NCBI GenBank assembly: GCA_003354025.1
Contig: PIVU01000016.1
Location: 1-33,681, forward strand
Length of the DNA stretch: 33,681 nt
Direction: 5' to 3'
Origin: Nitrospirota bacterium
GTDB taxonomy: Bacteria > Nitrospirota > Thermodesulfovibrionia > UBA6902
Position 1 is the first letter of the stretch. The number at the start of each line of letters is the position of its first letter. Shown in pieces: positions 25,151-32,702 of the stretch. The notes below the pieces were generated by a model. That model did not search any database and had not been told where the DNA came from. It saw only the letters and a program-made list of their open reading frames with translations. The position numbers and the translations under genes were made by a program.

Positions 25151-25208
25151 CATCTCCCTCGCAGTATTCATGGTAGTTGAAGTCACCCATAGTCCATGCC
25201 TTGCAAAA

Positions 25209-25519
25209 CTACCTTAACACTATAGCGTGCATAATGCGGAAATAGCTGCTAATGCCACCATCGGGTTGGCCATTGCTGCGTATAAGATATTTTTCCGTCA
25301 GCTCTTTTGCGCCCAGATCAGATACAACACCAAGCCCGCACTTTTCGACAAAAGCTTGTGCTTTTCCCGCTTTTTTCAAAACATCTTTTATAGCTTGTGT
25401 GTTGAGGGAAGATCGAGTTAAAAAAAACCTACTTCCTTAAGCTGCTCATGAAAGCGATAAGCCCTGCTGTCGTAACCTGCACCGACTCTGCTGTCCATCT
25501 GCCTATTTTTGCTATGCAT
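25209..25519 (-). pseudogene. SAM-dependent methyltransferase pseudogene (leucine carboxyl methyltransferase-like family)
   Basis: The 5' part encodes RVGAGYDSRAYRFHEQLKEVG, matching the SAM-binding motif (GAGxDTRAYR) of this family. It then hits TAA in a run of eight T, continues as LDLPSTHKL with further stops, and after a frameshift reads VLKKAGKAQAFVEKCGLG, then VVSDLGAKELTEKYLIRSNG, ending with FRIMHAIVLR and TAG: the family C-terminus. About 100 central codons are missing. It lies between infC and pyk, 14 bp past the pyk stop on the same strand. No function remains. Confidence 0.8.
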
Positions 25520-25533
25520 ATTTACCCTCTTAT

Positions 25534-26958
25534 TCATTTATCACCAACCTTGTGTATCTTTAAAAAGTTAGTCTTCCCGTAGGTCTTAACTGGTGAGCTG
25601 GCAGTGATTACGATTAGATCTCCCTTTTTTACCAGTTTCAGCTTTATCAGGGCTGCTTCTACCTCATAAACCATCTCATCGGTGTTTTTAAGCAGTTTCA
25701 TATAATGCGGTTTGACCCCCCAGTAAAGCGGTATTTGTCTCAATACATCTTTATCAGGGGTAAAAGCGATTATAGGTGCAGAAGGCCGGAACTTTGATAC
25801 GAGAAGGGCTGTGGACCCTGAACGTGTAAAAGCCGTAATACATTTGGCCCCCACATCGTATGCAGCTTTGACTGCTGCATCTGCAACCGCGTGACTCAGC
25901 CTGTCTGTCGCAGTCTTATTATAGATGTCTGGAGAAGCAATACTTACGGGAATTTTCTTTTCCGTGGTCACGATTATTTTATTCATCATTTTGACTGTCT
26001 GCACGGGATATTTTCCGGTGGAAGTTTCAGCCGACAGCATCAGGGCATCTGTGCCGTCAATAACTGCATTAGCCACGTCTGTTATCTCAGCTCTTGTCGG
26101 TCTTGCATGTTCCCGCATGGACTCCAGCATCTGAGTTGCCGTTATAACAGGTTTCCTCATCTCATTGGCCCTGCGTATAAGTTGTTTTTGTATAACAGGG
26201 ATTTCATCCTGCGGAACCTCAACTCCAAGATCTCCCCTGGCAACCATGATTCCGTCGGCAGCATGAAGTATTGCGTCGATATTAATAAGAGCTTCAGGCT
26301 TTTCTATCTTTGCAATAACCGGGATATTTATGTTTTTATTTTTCAGCCACTTTTTTACTCTTGTTATATCCCCGGCATTCAGCACAAAAGAAAGAGCAAC
26401 AGCATCAATACCTTTTTTTACGCCGAACTCAAGATCACGCAGGTCCTTGTCGGTAAATGAGGGCAGAGAAATAGTTGTCTCAGGAAGATTAACGCCCTTG
26501 TTGGCAGTCAATATTCCGCCTTCTTTGACTGTTGCAATTAATGATTCTGTATTTTTCCCCTTAACTATAAGTTGTATTAGTCCATCATCAAGGAGAACTT
26601 TCTGCCCTTTTTTAAGGTCATTGAGGATAGCAGGATAAGAAATAAACAGCCTATCCTCTGTTGATACACCTTCTCCTGGTTCAAGGAATATCTTCCGTCC
26701 TTTTTTTAAACTTATGGAATCATTGAAAACATTTCCGATTCTGATCTTTATTCCCTGCAGGTCCTGCAGAACCATGACCGGCTTATTAAGCTCCCGGCTG
26801 ACTTTTCTGATAGAACGGATATATTTTGCATGACTGTCATGTGTGCCATGGGAGAAGTTAAGCCGCGCGATATTCATTCCGGCCTGAATCAAAGACGCAA
26901 GCGTTTTTGGGGCTGATGTGGACGGACCTATTGTGCAAATGATTTTTGCTTTTCTCAT
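25534..26958 (-). CDS. pyk: Pyruvate kinase
   Basis: Converts phosphoenolpyruvate and ADP to pyruvate and ATP, the last step of glycolysis. 474 residues, standard length, with the A, B and C domains in order. Signatures: KIICTIGPST at the N-terminus, NIARLNFSHGTH (about 29-40), the catalytic lysine loop VIAKIEKPEAL, GIMVARGDLGVEVP, and KPVITATQMLESM. The C-terminal allosteric domain is present; there is no extra PEP-utiliser domain. No ribosome binding site is visible before the ATG and no -10 box is convincingly placed. It is the only central carbon gene in the window. Confidence 0.97.
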   Translation of the reverse strand: MRKAKIICTIGPSTSAPKTLASLIQAGMNIARLNFSHGTHDSHAKYIRSIRKVSRELNKPVMVLQDLQGIKIRIGNVFNDSISLKKGRKIFLEPGEGVSTEDRLFISYPAILNDLKKGQKVLLDDGLIQLIVKGKNTESLIATVKEGGILTANKGVNLPETTISLPSFTDKDLRDLEFGVKKGIDAVALSFVLNAGDITRVKKWLKNKNINIPVIAKIEKPEALINIDAILHAADGIMVARGDLGVEVPQDEIPVIQKQLIRRANEMRKPVITATQMLESMREHARPTRAEITDVANAVIDGTDALMLSAETSTGKYPVQTVKMMNKIIVTTEKKIPVSIASPDIYNKTATDRLSHAVADAAVKAAYDVGAKCITAFTRSGSTALLVSKFRPSAPIIAFTPDKDVLRQIPLYWGVKPHYMKLLKNTDEMVYEVEAALIKLKLVKKGDLIVITASSPVKTYGKTNFLKIHKVGDK

Positions 26959-27044
26959 TTAATATACATTCAAAAATACAGGTTAAACAGATCTCTTTGT
27001 CATTTATTGTTAATGTGACAACACCCTATGTTATATTGTGTGAA

Positions 27045-27668
27045 CTACAAACCAGTCCTTTTTCTCACACCCTGCATTTCCATAAGATTTTCCAGCATCT
27101 CAAAGGGCTGTGCACCTACCAGCCTCTCTTTATTCAGCACAAAGGTGGGCACCGCAGTAATCCCGTTCTTTTTCGAAAGCAGCCAGTCCTCATCCACATC
27201 TGCCTTAAATGTCCTTTCGACTAGAATTAATTCAGCTTCTCTACGAGAGAGTCCGGCTGAAACGGCAAGATCCAGAAGAGCGGGAATTTTAGCAATATTT
27301 ATCCCGTCAGCAAAGTAGGCTGAGAAAACTGCGTGGTGAAATGAATCTCCCTTATCATTGCTTTCAGCCCATTTCCCCAATTCTTGAGCAAGACGGCTGT
27401 TAAAGGTCCTGTCGCGTTCACCGAAAGGCAGCCCAGCTTCATTAGCTGCTTGTATTACACGGCCTTTCATATTCTCAATGTCTTTTCTGCTGAAATTAGG
27501 GAAGAGTTGTTCAATGAGCGTTCCCTCTTCAGGAGTTTCGGGGTGAAGGGGAAAGCCCCTCCAGCGGACATTGATTTCATATTCCTTTTTCAGTCGTTCA
27601 ATACGCCCGGTAATGAAATAGCACCAGGGTCATATATAATCGGAATATATTTCAAGTAAATTGTTCAT
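27045..27668 (-). CDS. DsbA/FrnE-like thiol oxidoreductase, probable selenoprotein (UxxC)
   Basis: Thioredoxin-fold protein of the DsbA/FrnE (2-hydroxychromene-2-carboxylate isomerase-like) family, which transfers disulfides or handles redox-active thiols; no signal peptide, so cytoplasmic. From ATG 27666-27668 the frame reads MNNLLEIYSDYI, TGA (27630-27632), PWCYF, then VRWRGFPLHPETPEEG, and on without interruption to the C-terminus (VPTFVLNKERLVGAQPFEML, the cis-Pro region), 207 residues. Relatives have SDxxCPWCY; the TGA stands exactly at the first Cys of CxxC, giving U13-P-W-C16. The rest of the reading frame is intact and conserved, which argues against a pseudogene. A SECIS-like hairpin follows at the right distance. 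A TATAAT ends 5 nt before the ATG and no ribosome binding site is seen. selA, selB, selC and selD are not in this window. Confidence 0.82.
27597..27617 (-). promoter_or_regulatory. Candidate bacterial SECIS element
   Basis: Counting the U of UGA as 1, bases 16-19 (UUCA) pair with 33-36 (UGAA), U20 faces U32 unpaired, bases 21-23 (UAC) pair with 29-31 (GUA), and the apical loop is CGGGC (24-28). A U bulge below a short upper stem and a G-rich loop about 20 nt after UGA resemble the E. coli fdhF element. A competing fold, CCC-U-GGU with ACCGGG directly after the UGA, is also possible. Hand-folded only. Confidence 0.55.
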
Positions 27669-27673
27669 GGGGC

Positions 27674-27679
27674 ATTATA
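27674..27679 (-). promoter_or_regulatory. -10 box of the selenoprotein gene
   Basis: Minus strand TATAAT, separated from the ATG by only GCCCC. No good -35 (TGGCCT at 17 bp is a 3/6 match). The short discriminator would put transcription initiation at the start codon. Confidence 0.4.
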
Positions 27680-27840
27680 AAACATCAGTGCAGAATAGGC
27701 CATACAGGGAAGATTGTGCATACTCGACTCCGCCTGCTGTCCAGTCACCTTATGCGTCTATTAATTTAATTAAGTAGACAGGGGAATACCCGCTATTCCA
27801 TAATGGTGAGTAGGAACAAACATCGGAAATCCTGACTATT

Positions 27841-27875
27841 CAATCATTGACCTCTGGTCATCAATCATTTATTTC
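27841..27875 (+). promoter_or_regulatory. Promoter and operator-like repeats before the 26-codon gene
   Basis: TTGACC (27847-27852), 17 bp, TATTTC (27870-27875). The -35 overlaps a perfect inverted repeat TGACC-TCT-GGTCA (27848-27860) and lies between two direct repeats CAATCATT (27841-27848 and 27862-27869) whose starts are 21 bp apart, two helical turns. Both patterns suggest a regulator binding site. Upstream, GGAATA/TATTCC (27783-27799) forms a further small hairpin. Confidence 0.45.
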
Positions 27876-27907
27876 ATAACAGCTCAAATTAAGGGAAGGA
27901 GAAACAG

Positions 27908-27988
27908 GTGAAATTTCTTCAGACACTGGTCTTTGTTCTGACATTTACCATAATGTTGGCAGTAGTTGCTGTAATGGCTACAAGTTAA
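27908..27988 (+). CDS. 26-residue single-pass membrane peptide
   Basis: GTG start with an AAGGAG ribosome binding site (27896-27901) at 6 nt spacing, then 26 codons to TAA. The product starts MKFLQTLVFVLTF and is hydrophobic throughout apart from Lys2 and Gln5, ending MATS: a single transmembrane helix with the positive charge at the N-terminus. Size and composition resemble small accessory subunits such as CydX or KdpF, but no partner gene is adjacent. A TTGACC-type promoter and operator-like repeats precede it and a 7 bp hairpin follows its stop, so it looks like a self-contained transcription unit. Confidence 0.55.
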   Translation: MKFLQTLVFVLTFTIMLAVVAVMATS

Positions 27989-28006
27989 GAGGTCAAGCCT
28001 GACCTC
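27989..28006. terminator. Hairpin after the membrane peptide gene
   Basis: GAGGTCA (27989-27995) and TGACCTC (28000-28006) form a perfect 7 bp stem with an AGCC loop directly after the stop codon, between convergent genes. No T-run follows, so termination is uncertain. Confidence 0.4.
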
Positions 28007-28011
28007 ACGGA

Positions 28012-28623
28012 TTATCCACGCTCCAGAAATTTATGAACGGCCGTTCTGGGAGTTTTTGTTAATTTTCGAATTAGCGTAAATGGTATTGATGCAATATTGT
28101 ACCGTCTATCAATATCGTCCAGCATAGCAAGCCACAGCTTTGCCGTCATTTCAGAATCATATAGCGCCCGGTGAAAAACACCGTCAGCAGGAATATTCGC
28201 ATACTTAACCAGGGTACCTAACTTATGATCAGGTGCGTCTTGATAAATTCTTCGGGCCACAAGCATTGAGCATGCGAATTGCCCTGAGTAGTTCCTGGAT
28301 ATTTTCCCAAGCTCTGAATCCAGAAAACGCTTATCAAATGAAGCATTATGGGCAACAAGGTTATGACCGCCAATAAAATCAGCAAATTTATGCATTACCT
28401 CCTTACAGGGCAGAGCATCCTTCAACATTACATTTGTGATACCGGTATAATCCTCAATAAAACTGCTAATAGGCCGCCCAGGATTCATTAATTCCTGAAA
28501 GTGCTCTTTTATCTCGCCATTTTCAATTCGTACAGCCCCTATTTCAATCGCCCGATCTCCATAATCAGGAGAAAGTCCCGTAGTCTCAAAATCCAGTATG
28601 ACAGCAGTATCAGCCCTGGACAT
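28012..28623 (-). CDS. DnaQ-like 3'-5' exonuclease
   Basis: 203-residue DEDD-family exonuclease related to the epsilon proofreading subunit of DNA polymerase III. The three exonuclease motifs are intact: Exo I DFETTG (about 11-16), Exo II VAHNASFDKRFLDSE (about 93-107) and Exo III HRALYDSEMT (about 151-160), the last of the DEDDh type with the catalytic His before the Asp. The ~45 C-terminal residues (DIDRRYNIASIPFTLIRKL) have no recognised domain and no UvrC/GIY-YIG fusion is present. Whether it proofreads or acts in repair or RNA turnover is unclear. AAGGAGA lies 8 nt before the ATG. The Rho-like gene is upstream on the same strand, 70 bp away. Confidence 0.88.
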   Translation of the reverse strand: MSRADTAVILDFETTGLSPDYGDRAIEIGAVRIENGEIKEHFQELMNPGRPISSFIEDYTGITNVMLKDALPCKEVMHKFADFIGGHNLVAHNASFDKRFLDSELGKISRNYSGQFACSMLVARRIYQDAPDHKLGTLVKYANIPADGVFHRALYDSEMTAKLWLAMLDDIDRRYNIASIPFTLIRKLTKTPRTAVHKFLERG

Positions 28624-28693
28624 ATTAACATCTCCTTTTTCTTTACCTTAGTGGCACAGAGGCCTGACAAGGATGAAACTTCTCACAACATTC

Positions 28694-29656
28694 CTAACGA
28701 ACCTTAATACCCTTAAATGATTCCAGGAGTTCGCTGTTAGTTGGATATTTCTGAAGCATCTCTAACAGCTTTTCCATAGCGTTAACACTATTCATCGATG
28801 CCATGCCCCGATACAATAATTCGAGGCACCTGTATTCTTCCGGCCCATACAATAGTTCTGCACGCCGGGTAGCACTCTTTGACACATCTATTGCCGGGAA
28901 CACCCTTGTCTCCGCCAGCTTTTTTGAAAGCACCAGTTCCATATTACCTGTGCCTTTAAACTCCTCAAATATAACATTATCCATAGCACTCCCTGTATCT
29001 ACCAGGATCGTCGCAATGATAGTAATCGAGCCCAGCTCCTCTACATTACGTGCTGTACCAAAAATACGACGAGGTACTTCAAGTGCACCGGCACCCACTC
29101 CTCCAGACATGGTACGCCCTCCACCCCGGTGCTGAGTGTTGTGCACCCTTGCCAGACGCGTTAGTGAATCAAGCAATATCATTACATTGTGCCCTGCAGC
29201 AGCTTCCTTAAAAGCCTCTGCGATAACCTTATCGACAGTCTTGATATGATTGTCATAACTATGGTCCATAGATGATGAATATACATTGGCAGAAACACTA
29301 CGCGTAAAATCAGTCACCTCTTCTGGCCGCTCATCAACAAGCACACAATAGACCTTCATGTCAGGATACCCGCTTGTTACGGAATTACAGATATTCTTTA
29401 AAAAGGTCGTTTTACCAGACCCTGGGGATGATACAATAAGAGCACGCTGCCCCATCCCTATGGGACAAATAAGATCAAGAGCGCGGACAGACAAATCATC
29501 ACTGCCCTTCTCAAGAATAATACGCTGATGCGGATTTACTGCTGTACCGGCAAGAAACTTTTTCTCGTCAGGTGAAGCAACTCTGCGCGCCGGTGCATGC
29601 GAACGCTGCGGTGGCCGTGATTTGCCACGCCGTGATTTAGATCCATAGGAACTCAT
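28694..29656 (-). CDS. Rho-like ATPase lacking the N-terminal RNA-binding domain
   Basis: 320 residues, about 100 shorter than normal transcription termination factor Rho (~420). The hexameric RecA-type motor region is well conserved: DLICPIGMGQRALIV, P-loop SSPGSGKT (76-83), VDERPEEVTDFTRSV, the Walker B strand VMILLDSLTRLARVHN, the Q-loop-like TMSGGVGAGAL, and the C-terminal FEEFKGTGNMEL and RVFPAIDVSKSATRR. The usual Rho P-loop is PPKAGKT, so PGSGKT is a divergent form. The N-terminal helix bundle and cold-shock-like primary RNA site are absent, replaced by about 25 residues rich in Arg, Lys, Ser and Pro. AAGGAG 6 nt before the ATG shows the short start is genuine. Probably a paralogue beside a full-length Rho elsewhere. 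Calling it rho would be premature. Confidence 0.85.
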   Translation of the reverse strand: MSSYGSKSRRGKSRPPQRSHAPARRVASPDEKKFLAGTAVNPHQRIILEKGSDDLSVRALDLICPIGMGQRALIVSSPGSGKTTFLKNICNSVTSGYPDMKVYCVLVDERPEEVTDFTRSVSANVYSSSMDHSYDNHIKTVDKVIAEAFKEAAAGHNVMILLDSLTRLARVHNTQHRGGGRTMSGGVGAGALEVPRRIFGTARNVEELGSITIIATILVDTGSAMDNVIFEEFKGTGNMELVLSKKLAETRVFPAIDVSKSATRRAELLYGPEEYRCLELLYRGMASMNSVNAMEKLLEMLQKYPTNSELLESFKGIKVR

Positions 29657-29761
29657 ATATACTCCTTATTATTTGTTATTATTAGCTGGTCTTTATCCTG
29701 GAGATTTTACAATGCTTTTATTCAACTCCCAGATCTTTAAATACGGAGTATCTAGAGGACT

Positions 29762-29875
29762 TTAATTAACCTTAATAATTGTATCAGATATTTCTTTTTC
29801 AAGCATCCATTCTTTGTCTATTGCATATAATATAGCGATCCAAAATATTACAGCAAAACCAAGTAAGGTTCCTAC
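29762..29875 (-). pseudogene. Possible relic of a small membrane protein in the 488 bp gap 29657-30144
   Basis: An open minus-strand stretch of 37 codons encodes LLGFAVIFWIAILYAIDKEW and then MLEKEISDTIIKVN before TAA: a transmembrane helix and a charged tail. It is preceded in frame by TAA and has no start codon, so it seems to be the 3' remainder of a gene. The remaining part of the gap (29876-30144) holds only a weak hairpin (AACCT/AGGTT near 29956) and a possible promoter for the next gene. Confidence 0.3.
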
Positions 29876-30083
29876 TTAGTATTATATTTCACATAACGAT
29901 GAATTGATCGATGTTAGCCATGTAGCGAGTTATCCAGCCCAAGACCTGTATTGTAACCTATAAACTCAGGTTTCTACAAAAAGCACCAGCTGTTGCACAT
30001 TCAAATGCACTGATTTTCTGTGTTCTATACTTATGTTACATAGTTATTGCTCCCTTTCTGCAAAGTGAGGGGAGTATTGCGGT

Positions 30084-30113
30084 TTGTCTTCTGATATTGC
30101 TAAACTCTATGAA
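30084..30113 (+). promoter_or_regulatory. Possible promoter of the lipoprotein cluster
   Basis: TTGTCT (30084-30089), 18 bp, TATGAA (30108-30113), followed by about 25 nt of leader and an AAAGGAG ribosome binding site. An alternative -10 (TATAGAAT) lies a few bases further on. Moderate match only. Confidence 0.35.
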
Positions 30114-30144
30114 TAATATAGAATAATCAAAGGAGAATTGGACC

Positions 30145-30762
30145 ATGAAAAAACCAGCACTAAAATTCTTTCATACGTTTTTACTAATCAGCTGTTTATT
30201 TATCTTTGCCGGCTGCTCCGTCACGACAAGATCAGTTTCTCCTGAGGAAAAACTTCATTACGATGAGGCATTTGATTCTTCTGACAAGCTTTTGATTGTT
30301 GAGAATCTCCTTGATTCCCTTCTTATGAAACCGCCTCTTGCAGGAACAAGTAACAGGCCTGTGATTATCGTCTATGGTGTTGCGAACAGAACATCGGAGC
30401 ATATCAGTACAAGTGGTATTACCGATGATATACGACAGGGTCTGCTGGAGTCCGGAAAGGCAAGGCTTATAAATGAAACCCAGCGTGATAATATTGCCAA
30501 GGAAACAGATTACCAGTATTCCGGGAAAGTCCAGGCAGATACAAGAATCGCCAGGGCCCGTCAGGTTGGAGCAAAATATATGCTGACAGGGACACTGAGA
30601 TCGATCGAGAAAAAAGAGTCCACTCAGGTACGGCTTAGAAAGAAATCTCTTATGTATTACAGTCTCAATCTTGAACTGACAGATATAGAAACGGGATTGA
30701 TAGAATGGACAGATAAGGCTGAAATAATGAGAGAAGCCTCCAAACCGTTTATCGGATGGTAA
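30145..30762 (+). CDS. lpoB: LpoB-like lipoprotein, penicillin-binding protein activator
   Basis: 205 residues: signal sequence with lipobox FAGC (Cys24), a short linker, and the LpoB-type alpha/beta domain (about 55-205). Family segments: RPVIIVYGVANRTSEHISTSGITDDIRQGLLESGKARLINET and VGAKYMLTGTLRSIEKKES. In enterobacteria LpoB is an outer-membrane lipoprotein that reaches through the peptidoglycan to stimulate PBP1B; homologues outside that group are common but their PBP partner is not established. The PBP1A gene at the other end of the window is a candidate. AAAGGAG precedes the ATG by about 9 nt. The next gene lies 78 bp downstream of its stop, in a layout often seen for this family. Confidence 0.82.
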   Translation: MKKPALKFFHTFLLISCLFIFAGCSVTTRSVSPEEKLHYDEAFDSSDKLLIVENLLDSLLMKPPLAGTSNRPVIIVYGVANRTSEHISTSGITDDIRQGLLESGKARLINETQRDNIAKETDYQYSGKVQADTRIARARQVGAKYMLTGTLRSIEKKESTQVRLRKKSLMYYSLNLELTDIETGLIEWTDKAEIMREASKPFIGW

Positions 30763-30840
30763 GCTGATTCAACCGATGCTGACCTTCTCCAATTTACATC
30801 GCCTCCTTTCTCCGGTCAAATGAAACAGGATAATTGCATC

Positions 30841-32085
30841 ATGAGAGGCCTCCACCGCGTTCCTTTCAATAAGCGTATTTATGCAGCTCTTATGATGGGT
30901 ATTCTATTGATTGCCACAAGCTGTACTTCAGCGCACATAAGGAACGCAAGGGCTGAATTTTACGGGGGAAGCCCGGAAAAGGCCTCTATGATTCTTGATA
31001 AGGCAGGAAATATTTCTAAAAGAGACCGGCTTCTTTTCCTGATGGAACAGGGACTAATTCTGCATCATCAGGGGCTTTACGAAAAAAGCACATCGGTGTT
31101 GCTGGAAGCATCAGAATTAATTGAGCAGCAGGATATTATAAGTGCAGGACGCCAGGCCGGTTCACTGGTAACAACCGAATGGTTGACCGAGTATAAAGGA
31201 GAATACAGTGAACGGTTATGGGTCCATACGTATTTAATGATTAACTTTCTTCTTCTACACCAGAATGAGGATGCACTGGTGGAAGCAAAGCAGGCCCTTC
31301 AGGTTTTCGACCAGCACCCTGAAGCTCTATCGGATGATTATTTTTCAAGAGGGCTGATAGCGCTCTGTTTTGAAAACCTCGGTCTCATTAATGATGCTTT
31401 CATTGAATACAGGAAACTTGCTGAGCTTATGGATGATTCTGGACCGGTAGCAGCGAAACTGTACCAGCTTGGGACAGAACTTGGTTATCATGAAGAAGTG
31501 GATCAATACAGAGAATCTGTACCTGGAGAAAAACAGGACCTTACAATTGAGAACCCCTATGCTGAACTTATTATATTCATTAGTCATGGCAGGGCCCCTG
31601 TAAAGATTCCCGGCAATATATTTATCCCTCCTTCAATACGATTCTCATTCCCCCAATATGCAGATAATGAAAACAGCGTTTTAGACAGGGTAATTATTAA
31701 TCAATCTGCGGGATCCCAGGGGCATTCAATATCAACTGATGTAGGGAAGGTGCTAAGGGCATCTTTTAAAAAGCGTTCTGTCATGCTAATAGCCAAAGAA
31801 ACAGCGAGGGTCGTAGCTAAAGAGGCTATTTCACAGCAGGCCGGGAAAAATGATAATGATGCTGCTGAGTTGGCTGTTCGGGCAATTTTATTTGTGCTGG
31901 AGGAACCCGACACTCGAGGCTGGCAGACGCTTCCTGCCGGACTGGCAATGATACGGCTCCCGCTGGAACAGGCCGATCAGAATATGACAGTATCAATAGG
32001 CGAATTAAACAAAACAATCAGCCTTGCTGATAAAGAGATCAGTTCAGGCCGAAGAATTTATAAATCAATCAGGCTGTATAATTAA
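30841..32085 (+). CDS. TPR-like lipoprotein next to LpoB (COG3014-like)
   Basis: 414 residues from ATG 30841, chosen because it gives a compact lipoprotein signal sequence ending IATSC (Cys28) with AGGA about 11 nt upstream; an ATG at 30820 would add seven residues. The mature protein has helical TPR-type repeats (about 35-210: RAEFYGGSPEKASMILDKAG, LILHHQGLYEKSTSVLLEAS, NEDALVEAKQALQVF, GLINDAFIEYRKLAE), then a beta-rich half with YAELIIFISHGRAP and KSVRL-type end. This matches a family of uncharacterised lipoproteins that regularly accompany LpoB homologues. A role in peptidoglycan synthase regulation is inferred from neighbourhood only. Confidence 0.72.
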   Translation: MRGLHRVPFNKRIYAALMMGILLIATSCTSAHIRNARAEFYGGSPEKASMILDKAGNISKRDRLLFLMEQGLILHHQGLYEKSTSVLLEASELIEQQDIISAGRQAGSLVTTEWLTEYKGEYSERLWVHTYLMINFLLLHQNEDALVEAKQALQVFDQHPEALSDDYFSRGLIALCFENLGLINDAFIEYRKLAELMDDSGPVAAKLYQLGTELGYHEEVDQYRESVPGEKQDLTIENPYAELIIFISHGRAPVKIPGNIFIPPSIRFSFPQYADNENSVLDRVIINQSAGSQGHSISTDVGKVLRASFKKRSVMLIAKETARVVAKEAISQQAGKNDNDAAELAVRAILFVLEEPDTRGWQTLPAGLAMIRLPLEQADQNMTVSIGELNKTISLADKEISSGRRIYKSIRLYN

Positions 32086-32120
32086 GACAGAGTGACCCTC
32101 TGTTTAAGTAAGGAGAAGAA

Positions 32121-32633
32121 ATGAATAAAAGAAATATAATTATTTTTACTTTTACTCTTTTGATATCTGTAATGATCGGACACTTCAACACTGGCAGTGC
32201 TGAAACAAATGATTCCTATAAAAAGGTTGATATTGACGTAAATAAGGAAAACAGGGAAGTAGGGTTAAAGCGCCTGGAGCTTATTGACAAGGTTCTTTCC
32301 CAGGACCTGATGACGAAAAAAAGAAGCATGGTGCAAAATATTGAGTCCCATTACAACGAGAAGACAAAGAAAATTATTGACAGTATAATTTCGCCGATCT
32401 TTGAAAACAAGGTCTTTACTCATATTGATGTAAATTTCTTTTCTCCTGATTTTGAGTCAGAGGTAAAGGCAAATCAGAAGGTCTCTGTCTCGATTATCAT
32501 TAAGAGGGACGGCTTTAACACGTGGGTAGAGCAGAATTCTTCGGAAGAGGACGCGATGAATGCGATGAAGCAGTTAATCGGAAACACCTTTAAAATACCG
32601 GTTGAAAACATATCCATTTTAACGGTGAACTAA
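32121..32633 (+). CDS. Exported protein of unknown function
   Basis: 170 residues, not recognised. A signal peptide (hydrophobic 5-20, likely cleavage near GSA-E) is followed by a charged helical region (about 28-85, KENREVGLKRLELIDKVL) and an alpha/beta C-terminal half (about 95-170) with alternating strands HIDVNFF and VSVSIIIKRDG and a final helix-strand PVENISILTVN. The C-terminal arrangement faintly recalls the small ring-building domains of FliF/YscJ-type proteins, but I would not assign it. AAGGAG lies 5 nt before the ATG. It is 35 bp after the TPR lipoprotein gene and presumably in the same operon with lpoB. Confidence 0.65.
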   Translation: MNKRNIIIFTFTLLISVMIGHFNTGSAETNDSYKKVDIDVNKENREVGLKRLELIDKVLSQDLMTKKRSMVQNIESHYNEKTKKIIDSIISPIFENKVFTHIDVNFFSPDFESEVKANQKVSVSIIIKRDGFNTWVEQNSSEEDAMNAMKQLIGNTFKIPVENISILTVN

Positions 32634-32702
32634 TCGATAGAACAAAATTTGTAAGTATCACCGGGATACTCATACTTTAAATTTCACTGCTCTATTCAGA
32701 AA

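Noticed and set aside
25891-26638. Plus-strand open frames of up to 189 codons opposite pyk
   Set aside because: They lie wholly antisense to a strongly conserved gene, have low-complexity translations and no initiation signals.
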